64,000 bases of DNA from Gammaproteobacteria bacterium (lineage in GTDB: Bacteria > Pseudomonadota > Gammaproteobacteria > Chromatiales > Chromatiaceae): positions 1 to 64,000 of the forward strand of contig JAGRGU010000001.1 in NCBI GenBank assembly GCA_020445335.1, written 5' to 3'. Positions 63,546 through 64,000 of this stretch are shown piece after piece (the first letter of the stretch is position 1; each line of letters begins with the position of its first letter). Under the pieces are notes generated by a model. The model was not told the origin of the DNA. It saw only the letters and a program-made list of their open reading frames with translations, and did no database searches. Made by a program: the position numbers and the translations under genes.

Positions 63546-64000
63546 TTATTGCGCATTCCCACACTGTCCGCTGATACAGAACGCGGCGTATCCGCTATGG
63601 CAGACACGGCAGGTATTGACGCCCAGTATTCCATCCGGGTTGGCATCGGTGAGATCCGTACCATCCTCCTTGTAGACGCTGTAGAGCGCCGCGCCTTCCT
63701 GGTTACCGGTCACAAACAGTAGCTGTAGATCCTTCAGGTGCAGAATCATGTTGCTGCCGTCAGCAAACTTGCCGCTTCTGGTGTTGTAGGTGGCAACCTG
63801 ATCCGGTTTCACCAATACCGACACCGCGCCCGGTCCCTCGGGACGAACGGCGCAATAGATCTCCACCGTCTCTCTATAGATAGCTGGTAAGGCACTGACG
63901 TCGGCATCGCACCCCGGCAGGGCTCCGATGGTGGTCAGGGGAGTCGTAACGGCACTCCAGCTCCTCCAGTCTGCCGGAAAAGGCGTCTCTCCACCCGCGT
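63546..64000 (-). CDS. Probable cytochrome P460-family heme protein (5' end outside window)
   Basis: An open frame from the right edge to 63546, at least 150 codons. Visible sequence: GETPFPADWRSWSAV, then VLVKPDQVATYNTRSGKFADGSNMILHLKDL, and a single C-terminal CRVCHSGY heme site. The order and spacing resemble cytochrome P460 (WxxW start, Y-x-x-x-G-x-F-x-D-G segment, late CxxCH). The lysine that is cross-linked to heme in Nitrosomonas P460 seems to be replaced at the aligned position, so it may not have P460 chemistry. It has no internal start within the window, so the N-terminus and signal peptide are unseen. Confidence 0.6.
   Translation of the reverse strand, partial: AGGETPFPADWRSWSAVTTPLTTIGALPGCDADVSALPAIYRETVEIYCAVRPEGPGAVSVLVKPDQVATYNTRSGKFADGSNMILHLKDLQLLFVTGNQEGAALYSVYKEDGTDLTDANPDGILGVNTCRVCHSGYAAFCISGQCGNAQ

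Overview
The window looks like a chromosomal segment of a facultatively denitrifying gammaproteobacterium. The ffs-dnaX-ybaB-recR block, an E. coli-type efp/epmA/epmB set, a FimX-type c-di-GMP protein and the large NAD-glutamate dehydrogenase are all typical of that class. The full heme-d1 nitrite reductase and cNOR gene sets fit a marine or sulfur-oxidising member such as Sedimenticola or Thiodiazotropha relatives. That genus-level placement is inference, because no sulfur-oxidation gene is present. No tRNA, rRNA, IS element or CRISPR array was found.

Layout. 1-7.7 kb: NAD-glutamate dehydrogenase (cut by the left edge), a small unknown gene, recR, ybaB and dnaX, the SRP RNA, and a one-domain asparaginase, all on the minus strand. 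8.2-14.2 kb: a TAXI-type TRAP transporter with a UspA protein, a SCO-fold protein without its copper cysteines, and phosphatidylserine decarboxylase. 14.2-16.8 kb: the EF-P modification set; epmA has no normal start codon and probably uses CTG. 17-21 kb: a protein with a PilZ-like C-terminus followed by a degenerate FimX-like protein. 21-30.9 kb: a little-understood minus-strand cluster of an RND pump with an unusual C-terminal tail, its adaptor, two secreted proteins sharing F/Y-R-P motifs, an orphan ParA ATPase, a membrane-anchored DUF302 protein, a coiled-coil membrane protein and an SCP2 protein. This is the best candidate for an undescribed system. 31-36 kb: a dynamin-like GTPase, a GAF-GGDEF cyclase, an HDOD protein and nadA.

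36-62 kb is a denitrification and NO-response island. It holds a Dnr-like regulator; an operon of hemerythrin, DUF2249 and an NnrS-like membrane protein; an octaheme HAO-family cytochrome; a membrane bacteriohemerythrin; nirS; a giant NapC/NirT fusion with a duplicated cytochrome domain; a cupredoxin; nirC-F-D-L-G-H-J-N; norCB; and norEFQD. Four perfect TTGAT/C-N4-A/GTCAA boxes and one imperfect one sit at promoter distance, and a fifth perfect box precedes nirC, so the island is probably one Dnr regulon. nirE (uroporphyrinogen methyltransferase), nar/nap and nos genes are not in the window. At the right edge a methyl-accepting chemotaxis protein lies directly downstream of a probable cytochrome P460-family protein that is cut by the window end.
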